The position numbers and the translations under genes are program-made. From JBLNCE01 sp050260415 (GTDB lineage Bacteria > Bacillota > UBA4882 > JAAYXC01): DNA of 64,000 nt. Each line of letters opens with the position of its first letter. The stretch's first letter is position 1. The stretch lies in the NCBI GenBank assembly GCA_050260415.1, contig JBLNCE010000088.1:9868-73867 (forward strand), in the 5' to 3' direction. Under the pieces are notes generated by a model. That model was given only the letters and a program-made list of their open reading frames with translations, was not told where the DNA came from and did not search any database. Positions 1 through 8,263 of the stretch are shown here, piece by piece.

Positions 1-1
1 G

Positions 2-409
2 CACCTCGTCGAACGCAAGGGGAGACATGTCGTTTACCTCAAGGACGGCGACGACATCGCGGGACTCCTGAGCCTTATCGGGGCCCAAAACGCCCGCCTT
101 GAACTGGAGGAGGTGCGCGTCGTCAAGGAGGTCCGCGGCGGCGTCAACCGGCTTGTGAACGCGGAGACGGCCAATCTCGGCAAGTCGGTCGCGGCGGCCG
201 TGGAGCAGGTACACCTGATCGAAACCTTGCGCGATCGGGGAGTCCTGGCTGACTTACCCGATTCATTGCGTGAACTCGCCCTGGCGCGCCTGGCGAATCC
301 GGAGGCCACCCTGTCCGAACTGGGAGCATCGCTGGCCAAGCCCGCCTCCAAGTCCGCCGTAAACCATCGTCTACGGCGCTTGCGCCAATACGCGGAGGAG
401 TTGCGCTGA
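2..409 (+). CDS. whiA: Sporulation/cell-division regulator WhiA, C-terminal part (5' end outside the window)
   Basis: The last 135 codons of WhiA are present and the start lies left of the window. The fragment shows the WhiA-specific stretch NRLVNAETANLGKSV, followed by a C-terminal helix-turn-helix region ending with SKSAVNHRLRRLRQYAEELR, the conserved DNA-binding end of the family. WhiA combines a homing-endonuclease-like fold with an HTH; it regulates sporulation in actinobacteria and affects cell division in Firmicutes. In many Firmicutes whiA follows rapZ and the YvcK gene and precedes cggR or another gene, which fits the cggR gene just downstream. The terminal motif makes this call secure. 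Confidence 0.9.
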   Translation, partial: HLVERKGRHVVYLKDGDDIAGLLSLIGAQNARLELEEVRVVKEVRGGVNRLVNAETANLGKSVAAAVEQVHLIETLRDRGVLADLPDSLRELALARLANPEATLSELGASLAKPASKSAVNHRLRRLRQYAEELR

Positions 410-501
410 TCGATTGCCCGCGCGACTTTGTTACCCCGGTGGAACAAGCTGATACGGAAATTTCGCTCTTAAGCAGGAATCCTTCTCGAGACCGCGAAAC
501 A

Positions 502-549
502 TATTATTGGTAACGGGACGATTATGTCAGGGTTGGGACAAAAAATGCC
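502..549 (+). promoter_or_regulatory. Candidate -10 element and CggR operator upstream of cggR
   Basis: A TATTAT hexamer (502-507) is followed by CGGGAC (514-519), TGTC (525-528), TGGGAC (534-539) and TGCC (546-549). The B. subtilis CggR operator is two direct copies of CGGGAC-N6-TGTC. Here two similar half-site pairs begin 20 bp apart, close to two helical turns. The site lies just downstream of the -10, as expected for a repressor that blocks elongation or promoter escape. An in-frame ATG at 524 falls inside it, which argues that translation starts at 584. No good -35 was found. Confidence 0.5.
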
Positions 550-583
550 CAGGTGGTGGCGCTCCTTGACCGGTGAGGCGGTT

Positions 584-1606
584 ATGGCATTACAAAATAA
601 AGTATGTCCGGAAGCAAGCCGTCTTTGCCTTTCCCGGTACGAGCTCTTGCGCACCGTGCATTTTGCGCAGCCGATCGGCCGGCGTACCCTTGCCGAGCGC
701 CTGCATCTGCAGGAGAGGCGCATCCGGCGGGAGTTGAGTTTTCTCAGCCAACGCGAGTTGTTGCGCATCGGCAGCCTGGGAGTGGAATTGAGCGCCGCCG
801 GCGAGGCCGTGCTTTGGGACCTGGAAAGCTACGTGCGCCTGCTCCGGGGACTTTCGCGTTGGGAAGCCGAGTTATGCGAGCGGTTCGGCCTGCGAGAAGC
901 GATCGTCGTCCCCGGCGACTGCGATCGGGACGACACCGTCAAGAAAGAACTGGCCCGGGTGACAGCTGATTATCTGCGGGCACATTTCGTGGATGGGTCC
1001 ATCCTCGCGGTCACCGGCGGAACCACTTTGGCGGAAGTGGCGGCGGCCTTGCGTCCCGCGGAAGCGCAACGGGATCTCCTCGTCTTGCCGGCGCGTGGCG
1101 GATTGGGCGAGGAGGTCGAGTTGCAGGCAAACACGATCGCCGCCGCTTTTGCCAAGAGTCTGGGCGGTACCTATCGGCTGCTGCATGTGCCCGATGACCT
1201 CGGGCCGGAAACCCTACAGACCATCGCCGCAGAACCAAAAGTACGGGAAGTCGTGGAGCTTATGCGCCGCGCCGATATCCTCTTGCACGGCATCGGCGTG
1301 GCGGCGGAAATGGCGAAGCGCCGCGGCATGGCTGCCTCGGAAATCGGCGCCTTGTTGGACAAGGGAGCGATCGGAGAAGCGCTGGGCTATTACTTTGACG
1401 TCGAGGGCCGCCTGGTGCACACCACGAGCAGTGTCGGCTTGCAGGATAAGGACCTTCCCGCCATCGGGATGGTGATCATGGTCGGTGGCGGACAAAGCAA
1501 GGCCAAGGCGGCCAGGGCGATCCTCCGCAACGGCGGCCGGCACGTCGTGATTACCGATGAAGCGGTGGCCAAGGAACTGGTCGGCGAGGTAAGTACTAAG
1601 GACTAA
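584..1606 (+). CDS. cggR: Central glycolytic genes regulator CggR (SorC/DeoR family)
   Basis: CggR represses the gap operon and is released by fructose-1,6-bisphosphate. The 340-residue product has an N-terminal winged HTH (RRTLAERLHLQERRIRREL) and a SorC-type sugar-phosphate domain with TGGTTLAEVA, GIGVA and GGGQSKAKA. It is the first gene of the glycolytic operon, as in Bacillus. ATG 584 is chosen over ATG 524 because GGTGAGG lies 5 bp before it, the length matches the family (about 340) and 524 falls in the probable operator. The last codons (VSTKD-stop) are written by an AAGTACT heptamer array that begins at 1591, so the repeat forms the C-terminus. Confidence 0.93.
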   Translation: MALQNKVCPEASRLCLSRYELLRTVHFAQPIGRRTLAERLHLQERRIRRELSFLSQRELLRIGSLGVELSAAGEAVLWDLESYVRLLRGLSRWEAELCERFGLREAIVVPGDCDRDDTVKKELARVTADYLRAHFVDGSILAVTGGTTLAEVAAALRPAEAQRDLLVLPARGGLGEEVELQANTIAAAFAKSLGGTYRLLHVPDDLGPETLQTIAAEPKVREVVELMRRADILLHGIGVAAEMAKRRGMAASEIGALLDKGAIGEALGYYFDVEGRLVHTTSSVGLQDKDLPAIGMVIMVGGGQSKAKAARAILRNGGRHVVITDEAVAKELVGEVSTKD

Positions 1607-1639
1607 GGACTAAGTACTAAGTACTAAGGACAAAGTACT
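1591..1639 (+). repeat. AAGTACT heptamer array at the 3' end of cggR (seven units)
   Basis: Seven contiguous 7-bp units: AAGTACT, AAGGACT, AAGGACT, AAGTACT, AAGTACT, AAGGACA, AAGTACT. The first two units encode the end of CggR, and the TAA stop (1604-1606) spans the junction of units 2 and 3. The core AGTACT is itself palindromic. An inverted array of the same family lies at 1884-1911. Confidence 0.9.
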
Positions 1640-1883
1640 AAAAGAGATTGAAAAGGGTGAAGGAACGCAGATTGCCTAAAGTCCTTGAAAACCACGTGAC
1701 GTTGGTCAATCTGCACTCTACGATTGTCGATCCAGATGGGTTTTCGCAACGCTTCTGAACAAAACCTTCAAGTGCTGAAGCGGACAACACTCGTCGCGTC
1801 GACGAACGTGAAGGGGGTAACGGGATTCATTTATGGAAGGGCTCCAATTTCTGGACGATTTTCACCAGTGCGAACCCATTTTT

Positions 1884-1911
1884 AGTACTTAGTACTTGGT
1901 ACTTGGTACTT
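1884..1911 (-). repeat. Inverted AAGTACT array between cggR and gap (four units)
   Basis: On the plus strand this reads AGTACTT, AGTACTT, GGTACTT, GGTACTT: the reverse complement of the array at 1591-1639, 244 bp away. The 356-bp gap between cggR and gap holds this inverted pair around about 240 bp in which I see no coding sequence. A short ribosome site (GGAGGGG) then precedes gap. In an mRNA crossing the gap the two arrays can pair. Confidence 0.85.
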
Positions 1912-1962
1912 GGCCTCGTCCTCTAGGTAATACCCAAATAACTACGTGGAGGGGTTTTAGAG

Positions 1963-3006
1963 ATGACAGTCAAGGTCGGAATCAACGGTTTTGGTCGCAT
2001 CGGGAGAAACGTGTTCCGGGCGGCGCTGAAGCGCAACCCCAATCTCGAGATCGTGGCGGTAAACGATCTGACGGATGCCAAGACTCTGGCGCATCTGCTG
2101 AAGTACGACTCGGTCCACGGCGTGCTCGACGCGGAGGTCCGCGCCAAGGACGACGCGATCGTGGTAAACGGCAAGGAAGTAAAGGTACTTTCCCAGAGGG
2201 ATCCGGCGGCGCTTCCTTGGAAAGACCTGGGCGTCGATATCGTCGTCGAATCCACAGGTCTTTTCACGATCAAGATGGATGGGGTCAACAAGAAGGGCAA
2301 GGAAGTCAAGGGCGCCTACAACCACATCGCCAAGGGTGGCGCCAAGAAAGTCATCATCTCCGCGCCGGCCGAAGGCGAGGACATCACGATCGTCATGGGC
2401 GTCAATGAGGATAAATACGACGCCAAGGCGCACGAAGTGATCTCCAACGCTTCCTGCACCACCAACTGCCTGGCTCCGGTCGCCAAGGTACTGCACGAGA
2501 AGTTCGTTATCAAGCGCGGCTTGATGACGACCGTGCACAGCTACACCAACGACCAGATGATCCTGGACTTGCCCCACAAGGACCTCCGCCGCGCCCGCGC
2601 GGCCGCCATGTCCATCATCCCCACCACTACCGGCGCGGCCAAAGCCGTGGCGCTGGTGCTACCGGATCTAAAGGGCAAACTGAACGGTTTTGCGATGCGG
2701 GTACCCACGCCCAATGTCTCCGTGGTGGATCTCGTCTGCGAGGTGGGAAAGGCTGTAACGGCCGAGGAAATTAACGCGGCTCTCAAAGCGGCGGCCGAAG
2801 GACCCATGAAGGGCGTCCTGGCTTATACGGATGACCCGCTGGTCTCCCGGGACTTCAACGGGAATCCAAACTCCTCGATCGTCGATGGCCTCTCCACGAT
2901 GGTGATCGATGGAAACATGGTCAAGGTCATTGCCTGGTACGACAATGAGTGGGGTTACTCCTGCCGCGTCTGCGATCTGGCGGAATATATCGCGAAGAGA
3001 TTCTAA
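1963..3006 (+). CDS. gap: Glyceraldehyde-3-phosphate dehydrogenase, type I (phosphorylating)
   Basis: It oxidises glyceraldehyde-3-phosphate to 1,3-bisphosphoglycerate with NAD+. It starts with the Rossmann motif INGFGRIGRNVFRAAL; the active site is SNASCTTNCLAP with the catalytic cysteine near residue 165, and TVHSYTNDQ supplies the histidine-region substrate contacts. At 347 residues it is about ten longer than most GapA proteins. The extra length is an insertion after ESTGLFT (about residues 103-120, lysine- and glycine-rich) before the GGAKKVIISAPA strand. ATG follows GGAGGGGTTTT. It is second in the operon and lies between heptamer-repeat spacers on both sides. Confidence 0.97.
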   Translation: MTVKVGINGFGRIGRNVFRAALKRNPNLEIVAVNDLTDAKTLAHLLKYDSVHGVLDAEVRAKDDAIVVNGKEVKVLSQRDPAALPWKDLGVDIVVESTGLFTIKMDGVNKKGKEVKGAYNHIAKGGAKKVIISAPAEGEDITIVMGVNEDKYDAKAHEVISNASCTTNCLAPVAKVLHEKFVIKRGLMTTVHSYTNDQMILDLPHKDLRRARAAAMSIIPTTTGAAKAVALVLPDLKGKLNGFAMRVPTPNVSVVDLVCEVGKAVTAEEINAALKAAAEGPMKGVLAYTDDPLVSRDFNGNPNSSIVDGLSTMVIDGNMVKVIAWYDNEWGYSCRVCDLAEYIAKRF

Positions 3007-3043
3007 ATCCGACCGCATAAGCGCGACGCTGGACGAGGGCTGA

Positions 3044-3128
3044 GATCGGGTCGCAATCGGGATCGGGGTCGAAGCTTCTGGGACTATACGGGCCTCGATT
3101 CCGTTCGCGATGCCGATTTCGACCCCGA
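3044..3128. repeat. Degenerate inverted repeat pair between gap and pgk
   Basis: The 186-bp gap-pgk spacer holds an ATCGGG-rich tract (3044-3073) and a partner in opposite orientation (about 3093-3128). The clearest match is TCGGGGTCGAA (3063-3073) with its exact reverse complement TTCGACCCCGA (3118-3128), an 11-bp stem. The tract resembles decayed 7-bp units (GATCGGG, ATCGGGG) but the period is not clean. It could be an mRNA stem, or a degenerate member of the heptamer arrays found at neighbouring gene ends. Confidence 0.55.
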
Positions 3129-3192
3129 GAAAGCCGGTTCGAAGTTCACTTGGGTGGGCTACAGTCAATCCGGGGCTAGAGGAGGCACCAAC

Positions 3193-4383
3193 ATGAAAAA
3201 AATGACCGTCAAGGATCTTGAGGTGCGGGGAAAGCGCGTTTTTGTCCGCGTGGACTTCAACGTACCGATGGACGATGCCGGCCGGATAACGGACGACACG
3301 CGCATCATCGCGGCCCTGCCGACCATCAAGGATCTGTCCGGCCGCGGCGCCAAGGTCATCCTGGCATCCCATTTCGGCCGCCCAAAGGGGGGGCCGGATC
3401 CGAAGTACAGCCTGGCGCCGGTCGCCAAGCGCCTGAGCGAACTCTTGGGTAAGCCGGTCGCCATGGCGGAGGACTGTGTGGGTCCCGGTGTCCAGGCCAA
3501 AGTTGCCGCGCTCAACGGCGGTGACGTGCTCCTCCTGGAAAACGTGCGTTTCCACGCCGAAGAAGAGAAGAACGATGAGGGTTTTGCCAAGGAATTGGCT
3601 TCCTTGGCCGATCTCTACGTCAATGACGCTTTCGGCACCGCGCATCGAGCGCATGCCTCCACCGCCGGCGTGGCCAAGTTCCTCAAGCCCGCCGCGGCGG
3701 GGTACTTGATGCAAAAAGAGATCGAGTTCATGGGCAAGGCGATCACCGATCCCGAGCGTCCGTTCGTGGCCATCCTGGGCGGGGCCAAGGTGAAGGATAA
3801 GATCGGCGTCATCACCAATCTCCTCGACAAGGTGGACAGCCTGATCATCGGGGGAGGCATGTCTTATACCTTTCTCAAGGCGAAAGGTTTCGAGATCGGA
3901 CGCTCCCTCCTGGACGCCGAGAACGTAGGTTTCGCCGGAGAGATGCTGGCACGGGCCAAGGCCAAGGGGGTAAAGATTCTGTTGCCCCTGGATACGGTCG
4001 TCGCGGACGACTTCAAGAATCCCACCGTGAGCAAGACGGTGAGATCGGATCGTATCCCGGCCGATATGGAAGGCGTGGATATCGGTCCGGAAACGATCGC
4101 GCTCTTCGCGGGCGAGATCAAGAACGCCAAGACCGTGGTCTGGAACGGCCCGATGGGGGTCTTTGAACTGCCGCAGTTCGCCGTGGGTACCAAGGCCATC
4201 GCCCAAGCCATGGCCGACTCCGCCGCGACGACCATCGTCGGCGGCGGCGACTCGGCGGCGGCCGTTGAACAGCTGGGGTTCGGTGAAAAGATGACGCATA
4301 TCTCCACGGGCGGCGGCGCCTCGCTGGAATTCCTCGAGGGGCGCCAGCTTCCGGGCGTGGAAGCTCTGACGGACAAGGAATAG
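3193..4383 (+). CDS. pgk: Phosphoglycerate kinase
   Basis: It transfers phosphate from 1,3-bisphosphoglycerate to ADP. Visible family motifs are RVFVRVDFNVPMD near the N-terminus, ILASHFGRPKGG, the LLENVRFHAEEEKND loop, VAILGGAKVKDKIGVI, and the nucleotide-binding C-terminal GGGDSAAAVEQLG and STGGGASLEFLEG. Start ATG 3193 has AGAGGAGG just upstream and gives 396 residues, the normal bacterial length; an upstream in-frame ATG at 3154 lacks a ribosome site. The stop TAG overlaps by one base a GGCAAGA heptamer array that fills the spacer to tpiA. Confidence 0.97.
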   Translation: MKKMTVKDLEVRGKRVFVRVDFNVPMDDAGRITDDTRIIAALPTIKDLSGRGAKVILASHFGRPKGGPDPKYSLAPVAKRLSELLGKPVAMAEDCVGPGVQAKVAALNGGDVLLLENVRFHAEEEKNDEGFAKELASLADLYVNDAFGTAHRAHASTAGVAKFLKPAAAGYLMQKEIEFMGKAITDPERPFVAILGGAKVKDKIGVITNLLDKVDSLIIGGGMSYTFLKAKGFEIGRSLLDAENVGFAGEMLARAKAKGVKILLPLDTVVADDFKNPTVSKTVRSDRIPADMEGVDIGPETIALFAGEIKNAKTVVWNGPMGVFELPQFAVGTKAIAQAMADSAATTIVGGGDSAAAVEQLGFGEKMTHISTGGGASLEFLEGRQLPGVEALTDKE

Positions 4384-4526
4384 GCAAGAGGCAAGACTTA
4401 CGAAGGCAAAAGGCAAGAGGCAAAGGGCAAAAGGCAAGAGGATTGGGTTGTCGGGTGATAAAGAAGAGGCAAAAGTTGCATCATCGCCAGTGAGCTCCCG
4501 CGAAATTTAGCCTCTTGCCTCTTGCC
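4383..4526. repeat. Inverted pair of GGCAAGA heptamer arrays between pgk and tpiA
   Basis: The left array (4383-4441) starts on the last base of the pgk stop codon: GGCAAGA twice, an 8-bp interruption, then GGCAAAA, GGCAAGA, GGCAAAG, GGCAAAA, GGCAAGA. The right array (about 4509-4526) reads TCTTGCC twice, the reverse complement. The two nearly fill the 166-bp spacer, and RNA from it could fold into a stem with an approximately 67-nt loop. The same family returns after hom at 62013-62061. Confidence 0.88.
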
Positions 4527-4549
4527 TGCTCTTAACGAGGAGGAACCAC

Positions 4550-5302
4550 ATGCGAAAGCCCATTATTGCGGGGAACTGGAAGATGTACAAGACGATACCG
4601 GCGGCGCGGCATCTGGTGGGAGAACTTGTGGCGGCGGTGGGGCGGGAAGAACGAGTGGAAGTCGTGATCTGCCCGCCGTTCACCGCCCTGTCCGCGGTCG
4701 CCCCCCTCCTTTCCGGTTCGCGCCTCGCGCTCGGAGCCCAAGACGTATTCTGGCTCGATGAGGGCGCTTATACCGGGGAAGTCGCGCCGGCGATGCTGAC
4801 CGACATCGGATGCACTTACGTCATCATTGGACACTCCGAGCGCCGCGAGCATTTCCACGAGACCAACAGCAGTGTCAACCAGAAGACCAGGGCGGCTTTG
4901 ACCCACGGGCTGACGCCGATTGTCTGCGTAGGAGAGAGCCTGGCGCAGAGGGAGGCGGGGGAAACGCAAGCGTTTGTCGAGGGCCAAGTACGCACGGGTC
5001 TGGCGGGGTTGGGTGAGAAAGCCACCCAGGTGGTGGTGGCCTACGAGCCGATCTGGGCGATTGGCACCGGCCGTTCATCGTCGGGTGCGGACGCCAACGA
5101 GGTCATACGGCTGATTCGGGCGACACTGGCCGAGATGTACGGCGAAAGGGCGGCGGACGCGATCCGCATCCTCTACGGAGGCAGCGTCAAACCGGGCAAC
5201 ATCAAGGAATACATGAGCTACCAGGATATCGACGGCGCCCTGGTCGGCGGTGCAAGTCTCGAGGCCGCGTCATTTGTGCCGATAGTCAAGTACTACGGGT
5301 GA
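4550..5302 (+). CDS. tpiA: Triosephosphate isomerase
   Basis: It interconverts dihydroxyacetone phosphate and glyceraldehyde-3-phosphate. The 250-residue TIM barrel shows RKPIIAGNWKMYKT with substrate-binding Asn and Lys, the electrophilic histidine in IIGHSERRE, the catalytic glutamate in VVAYEPIWAIGTG, and the phosphate-binding YGGSVKPGN and GALVGGASL. ATG is preceded by ACGAGGAGGAACC. It is the fourth gene of the glycolytic operon and ends 31 bp before gpmI. Confidence 0.97.
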   Translation: MRKPIIAGNWKMYKTIPAARHLVGELVAAVGREERVEVVICPPFTALSAVAPLLSGSRLALGAQDVFWLDEGAYTGEVAPAMLTDIGCTYVIIGHSERREHFHETNSSVNQKTRAALTHGLTPIVCVGESLAQREAGETQAFVEGQVRTGLAGLGEKATQVVVAYEPIWAIGTGRSSSGADANEVIRLIRATLAEMYGERAADAIRILYGGSVKPGNIKEYMSYQDIDGALVGGASLEAASFVPIVKYYG

Positions 5303-5333
5303 ACCAGCGTATCGCGAAAGGCGTGAGGCAAGT

Positions 5334-6872
5334 TTGGCTAATAATCCAGTCGCGCTTATCATTCTTGACGGCTGGGGCATCAATCCGCGCCGCGAAGGCA
5401 ATGCGGTCGCACAGGCCAAGACGCCGTTCCTGGACGGCCTGTTCGCGTCCTGTCCGCATGCCAAGCTGCTCTGCGCCGGCGAAGCGGTCGGTCTGCCCGA
5501 GGGGCAGATGGGGACCTCCGAGGTCGGCCACCTGAACATGGGCGCCGGGCGAATCGTCTATCAGAGTCTGGTCCGTATCAGCCTTGCCCTACGGCAGGGG
5601 GATCTCAAGCACAATGAGGTTTTCCAGGGTTTGCTACGGCGCGTCAAGGAGCGGGGGCGCGCCTTGCATTTCATGGGACTCGTTTCACCGGGCGGGGTCC
5701 ATAGCCATACGGAGCATCTATACGGCTTCATCCGTCTCGCGGTGGAGGCCGGCCTGCGCGAGATATATATCCACGCCTTTCTGGATGGACGCGACACGCC
5801 GCCCCAGTCCGCCCTGGAGTACTTGGCGGCCTTGGAAGCCGAGTGCGCAAGGATCGGGGCCGGCCGCGTGGCGACGGTCTCCGGCCGATACTATGCCATG
5901 GACCGCGATAAACGCTGGGATCGGGTCGAGAAGGCCTTCAGGGCCATGGTCGAAGGCAAAGGGGAGACGGCCGCCAGTGCTCGTGAGGCAGTGGAAAACT
6001 CCTATGCGAGGAAGATCACGGATGAGTTCGTTCTGCCGACCGTGGTTAGCGCTGGCGGGCGTCCCGTGGCCACCGTCAATCCGGGCGACGGTCTCATCTT
6101 TTTTAATTTCCGTCCTGACCGGGCAAGGGAAATCACACGCGCCTTCGTCGATCGAGATTTCCAAGGTTTTTCGCGGCCGGGCGGCCGGCCCGAGGTTGAT
6201 TTCGCCTGCCTGACCCAGTACGATGAGACCATCGAAGCGCCGCAGATCTTCCCCCCCGAGGGGCGCCTGGCGCATGTCTTTGCCGGGGTTTTGAGCGAGG
6301 CGGGTTTGACCCAGCTGCACACGGCGGAGACGGAAAAATACGCCCACGTGACCTTCTTTTTCAACGGTGGCGAAGAGACGCCTTTTGCGGGTGAGGACAG
6401 GATCCTGATCCCCTCGCCCAAGATCGCGACCTACGACCTGAAACCATCCATGAGCGCGGTCGAGGTGACCGATTCGTTACTTGTTCAGATCCAAAGCGGG
6501 AAATACAACGCCATCGTGGTCAACTACGCCAACTGTGATATGGTCGGCCATACCGGCGACATGGCGGCGGCGATCGCGGCCGTGGAGACGGTGGACGCTT
6601 GCCTGGCACGGGTGGTGCCGGCCATCGTCGCGCGCGGAGGCGCGGCCCTCATCTGCTCCGACCATGGCAATGCCGAGCAGATGATCGATTATGAGACGGG
6701 GGCGCCGCATACCGCGCACACGACCAACCCGGTTCCGGTTATGCTCGTGGGCGATCGGGGAAATGCTAGACTGCGGGACGGCATCCTGGCGGACGTGGTA
6801 CCGACCTTGTTGGAGCTTCTGGATCTCCCTAAACCGCCGGAGATGACGGGTAAGAGCCTGATCGAGCGCTGA
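5334..6872 (+). CDS. gpmI: 2,3-bisphosphoglycerate-independent phosphoglycerate mutase
   Basis: It is a Mn-dependent mutase of the alkaline phosphatase superfamily that converts 3- to 2-phosphoglycerate. Motifs include the metal-binding VALIILDGWGINP at the N-terminus, the phosphoserine loop MGTSEVGHLNMGAGR, and late metal ligands in NYANCDMVGHTGD and CSDHGNAEQM. The length of 512 residues is normal. The start is TTG at 5334 (ANNPVAL follows), since no ATG lies near the conserved N-terminus. In spore formers the pH-sensitive Mn-dependent enzyme helps accumulate 3-phosphoglycerate in forespores; that role is family knowledge. Confidence 0.96.
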   Translation: MANNPVALIILDGWGINPRREGNAVAQAKTPFLDGLFASCPHAKLLCAGEAVGLPEGQMGTSEVGHLNMGAGRIVYQSLVRISLALRQGDLKHNEVFQGLLRRVKERGRALHFMGLVSPGGVHSHTEHLYGFIRLAVEAGLREIYIHAFLDGRDTPPQSALEYLAALEAECARIGAGRVATVSGRYYAMDRDKRWDRVEKAFRAMVEGKGETAASAREAVENSYARKITDEFVLPTVVSAGGRPVATVNPGDGLIFFNFRPDRAREITRAFVDRDFQGFSRPGGRPEVDFACLTQYDETIEAPQIFPPEGRLAHVFAGVLSEAGLTQLHTAETEKYAHVTFFFNGGEETPFAGEDRILIPSPKIATYDLKPSMSAVEVTDSLLVQIQSGKYNAIVVNYANCDMVGHTGDMAAAIAAVETVDACLARVVPAIVARGGAALICSDHGNAEQMIDYETGAPHTAHTTNPVPVMLVGDRGNARLRDGILADVVPTLLELLDLPKPPEMTGKSLIER

Positions 6873-6922
6873 GAACTCGTACTCTCTTGCCATGAATCTT
6901 GCCGTGAAAGGACATCGGAACC

Positions 6923-8221
6923 GTGAGCACGATCGTCGACTTGATCGCACGCGAGATCCTTGATTCCCGCGGTAATCCCACGGTCGAGGTGGATGTGGAG
7001 CTTGAAGACGGGAGCGTCGGCCGCGCCGCCGTGCCGTCCGGCGCGTCCACCGGGGCGTTTGAGGCCGTAGAACTTAGGGATGGGGAGACGGCGCGCTATC
7101 TGGGGCGCGGCGTGCGAAAGGCGATCGAGAACGTAAACGATGATATCGCCGCGGAAGTCGTTGGCCTCGATGCCCTTGAACAGGCGGCTGTTGATCGCGT
7201 GCTGATCGAACTGGATGGGACGCCGAATAAGGAGAATCTGGGCGCCAACGCCATCCTCGGCGTCTCGTTGGCGGTCGCCAAGGCCGCGGCGGCCTCGGTG
7301 GGGATGCCGCTCTATCGCTACCTCGGCGGGACCAATGCCCGCGTGCTGCCCGTGCCGATGATGAATATCCTGAACGGCGGTAAACACGCGGATAATAACG
7401 TCGATATCCAGGAATTCATGGTGGTGCCGCACGCCGGTGGATCATTTGCGGAAAGCCTGCGTATGGGCACGGAAGTCTTCCATCACCTAAAGGCGGTCCT
7501 GAAGGCCAAGGGGCTCAACACATCGGTCGGAGACGAGGGCGGCTTTGCCCCAAACCTCAAGAGCAACGAAGAGGCGATCCAGATCATCCTGGAGGCCATC
7601 GGGAAAGCAGGTTACGAACCGGGGGCGCAGGTATCGTTGGCGCTGGATGTCGCCGCCACGGAAATCTGGCGCGAGGGGCGCTATCGGCTTGCGGGCGAGG
7701 GCAAGTCGCTGGCGGCGCCGGAACTGATCGACTACTACCAAGGCCTGCTGGCCAGGTACCCGATTGTCTCGATCGAGGATCCGCTGGCGGAGGACGAATG
7801 GGATGCTTGGCGCAGGCTGACGGATCGCCTGGGCGGCGGCGTACAACTGGTAGGCGACGATCTCTTCGTGACCAACACGGAACGCCTGGCACGGGGCATC
7901 AAATCGGGTGTGGCGAACAGCATCCTGATCAAGGTAAACCAGATCGGCACCCTTACCGAAACCCTGGCCGCGATCGAGCTCGCCACGCGGGCCGGCTATA
8001 CGGCTGTAATCTCCCATCGGTCCGGCGAGACGGAGGACACTACCATCGCTGAGATCGCGGTGGCTGCCAATGCTGGGCAGATCAAGACCGGCGCGCCGTC
8101 GCGGACCGACCGGGTGGCCAAGTACAATCAACTGCTTCGCATCGAGGAGATATTAGGGGATGAGGCGATATTCCCCGGGCGGGAGGCGTTTAAGCAACAA
8201 AGCTGCTGGAAGCGATCGTGA
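6923..8221 (+). CDS. eno: Enolase
   Basis: It dehydrates 2-phosphoglycerate to phosphoenolpyruvate. The 432-residue protein begins at GTG with the hallmark EILDSRGNPTVEVDVEL, has the GASTGAFEAVELRDG loop, the catalytic region SVGDEGGFAPNL, the metal ligands in ALDVAATEIW, SIEDPLAEDEWD and VGDDLFVTN, and SHRSGETEDTTIA near the C-terminus. It is the last gene of the operon and is followed by a terminator hairpin about 45 bp downstream. Confidence 0.97.
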   Translation: MSTIVDLIAREILDSRGNPTVEVDVELEDGSVGRAAVPSGASTGAFEAVELRDGETARYLGRGVRKAIENVNDDIAAEVVGLDALEQAAVDRVLIELDGTPNKENLGANAILGVSLAVAKAAAASVGMPLYRYLGGTNARVLPVPMMNILNGGKHADNNVDIQEFMVVPHAGGSFAESLRMGTEVFHHLKAVLKAKGLNTSVGDEGGFAPNLKSNEEAIQIILEAIGKAGYEPGAQVSLALDVAATEIWREGRYRLAGEGKSLAAPELIDYYQGLLARYPIVSIEDPLAEDEWDAWRRLTDRLGGGVQLVGDDLFVTNTERLARGIKSGVANSILIKVNQIGTLTETLAAIELATRAGYTAVISHRSGETEDTTIAEIAVAANAGQIKTGAPSRTDRVAKYNQLLRIEEILGDEAIFPGREAFKQQSCWKRS

Positions 8222-8263
8222 AGTCCCTTCGGGTTCACCGCACGGGCTGGTCAAGAGCCGCGC

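Noticed and set aside
524..583. ATG at 524 as the start of cggR.
   Set aside because: It lies within the probable CggR operator, lacks a ribosome site and adds 20 residues unlike the family.
1591..1911. CRISPR array.
   Set aside because: Units are contiguous 7-mers without spacers and there are no cas genes.
2668..4437. A 589-codon open frame on the minus strand opposite gap and pgk.
   Set aside because: It lies antisense to two certain genes, has no family similarity and reflects high GC content with few stops.
4383..4526. Insertion sequence or transposon remnant.
   Set aside because: No transposase frame, no longer terminal repeats and no visible target duplication; only heptamer arrays are present.
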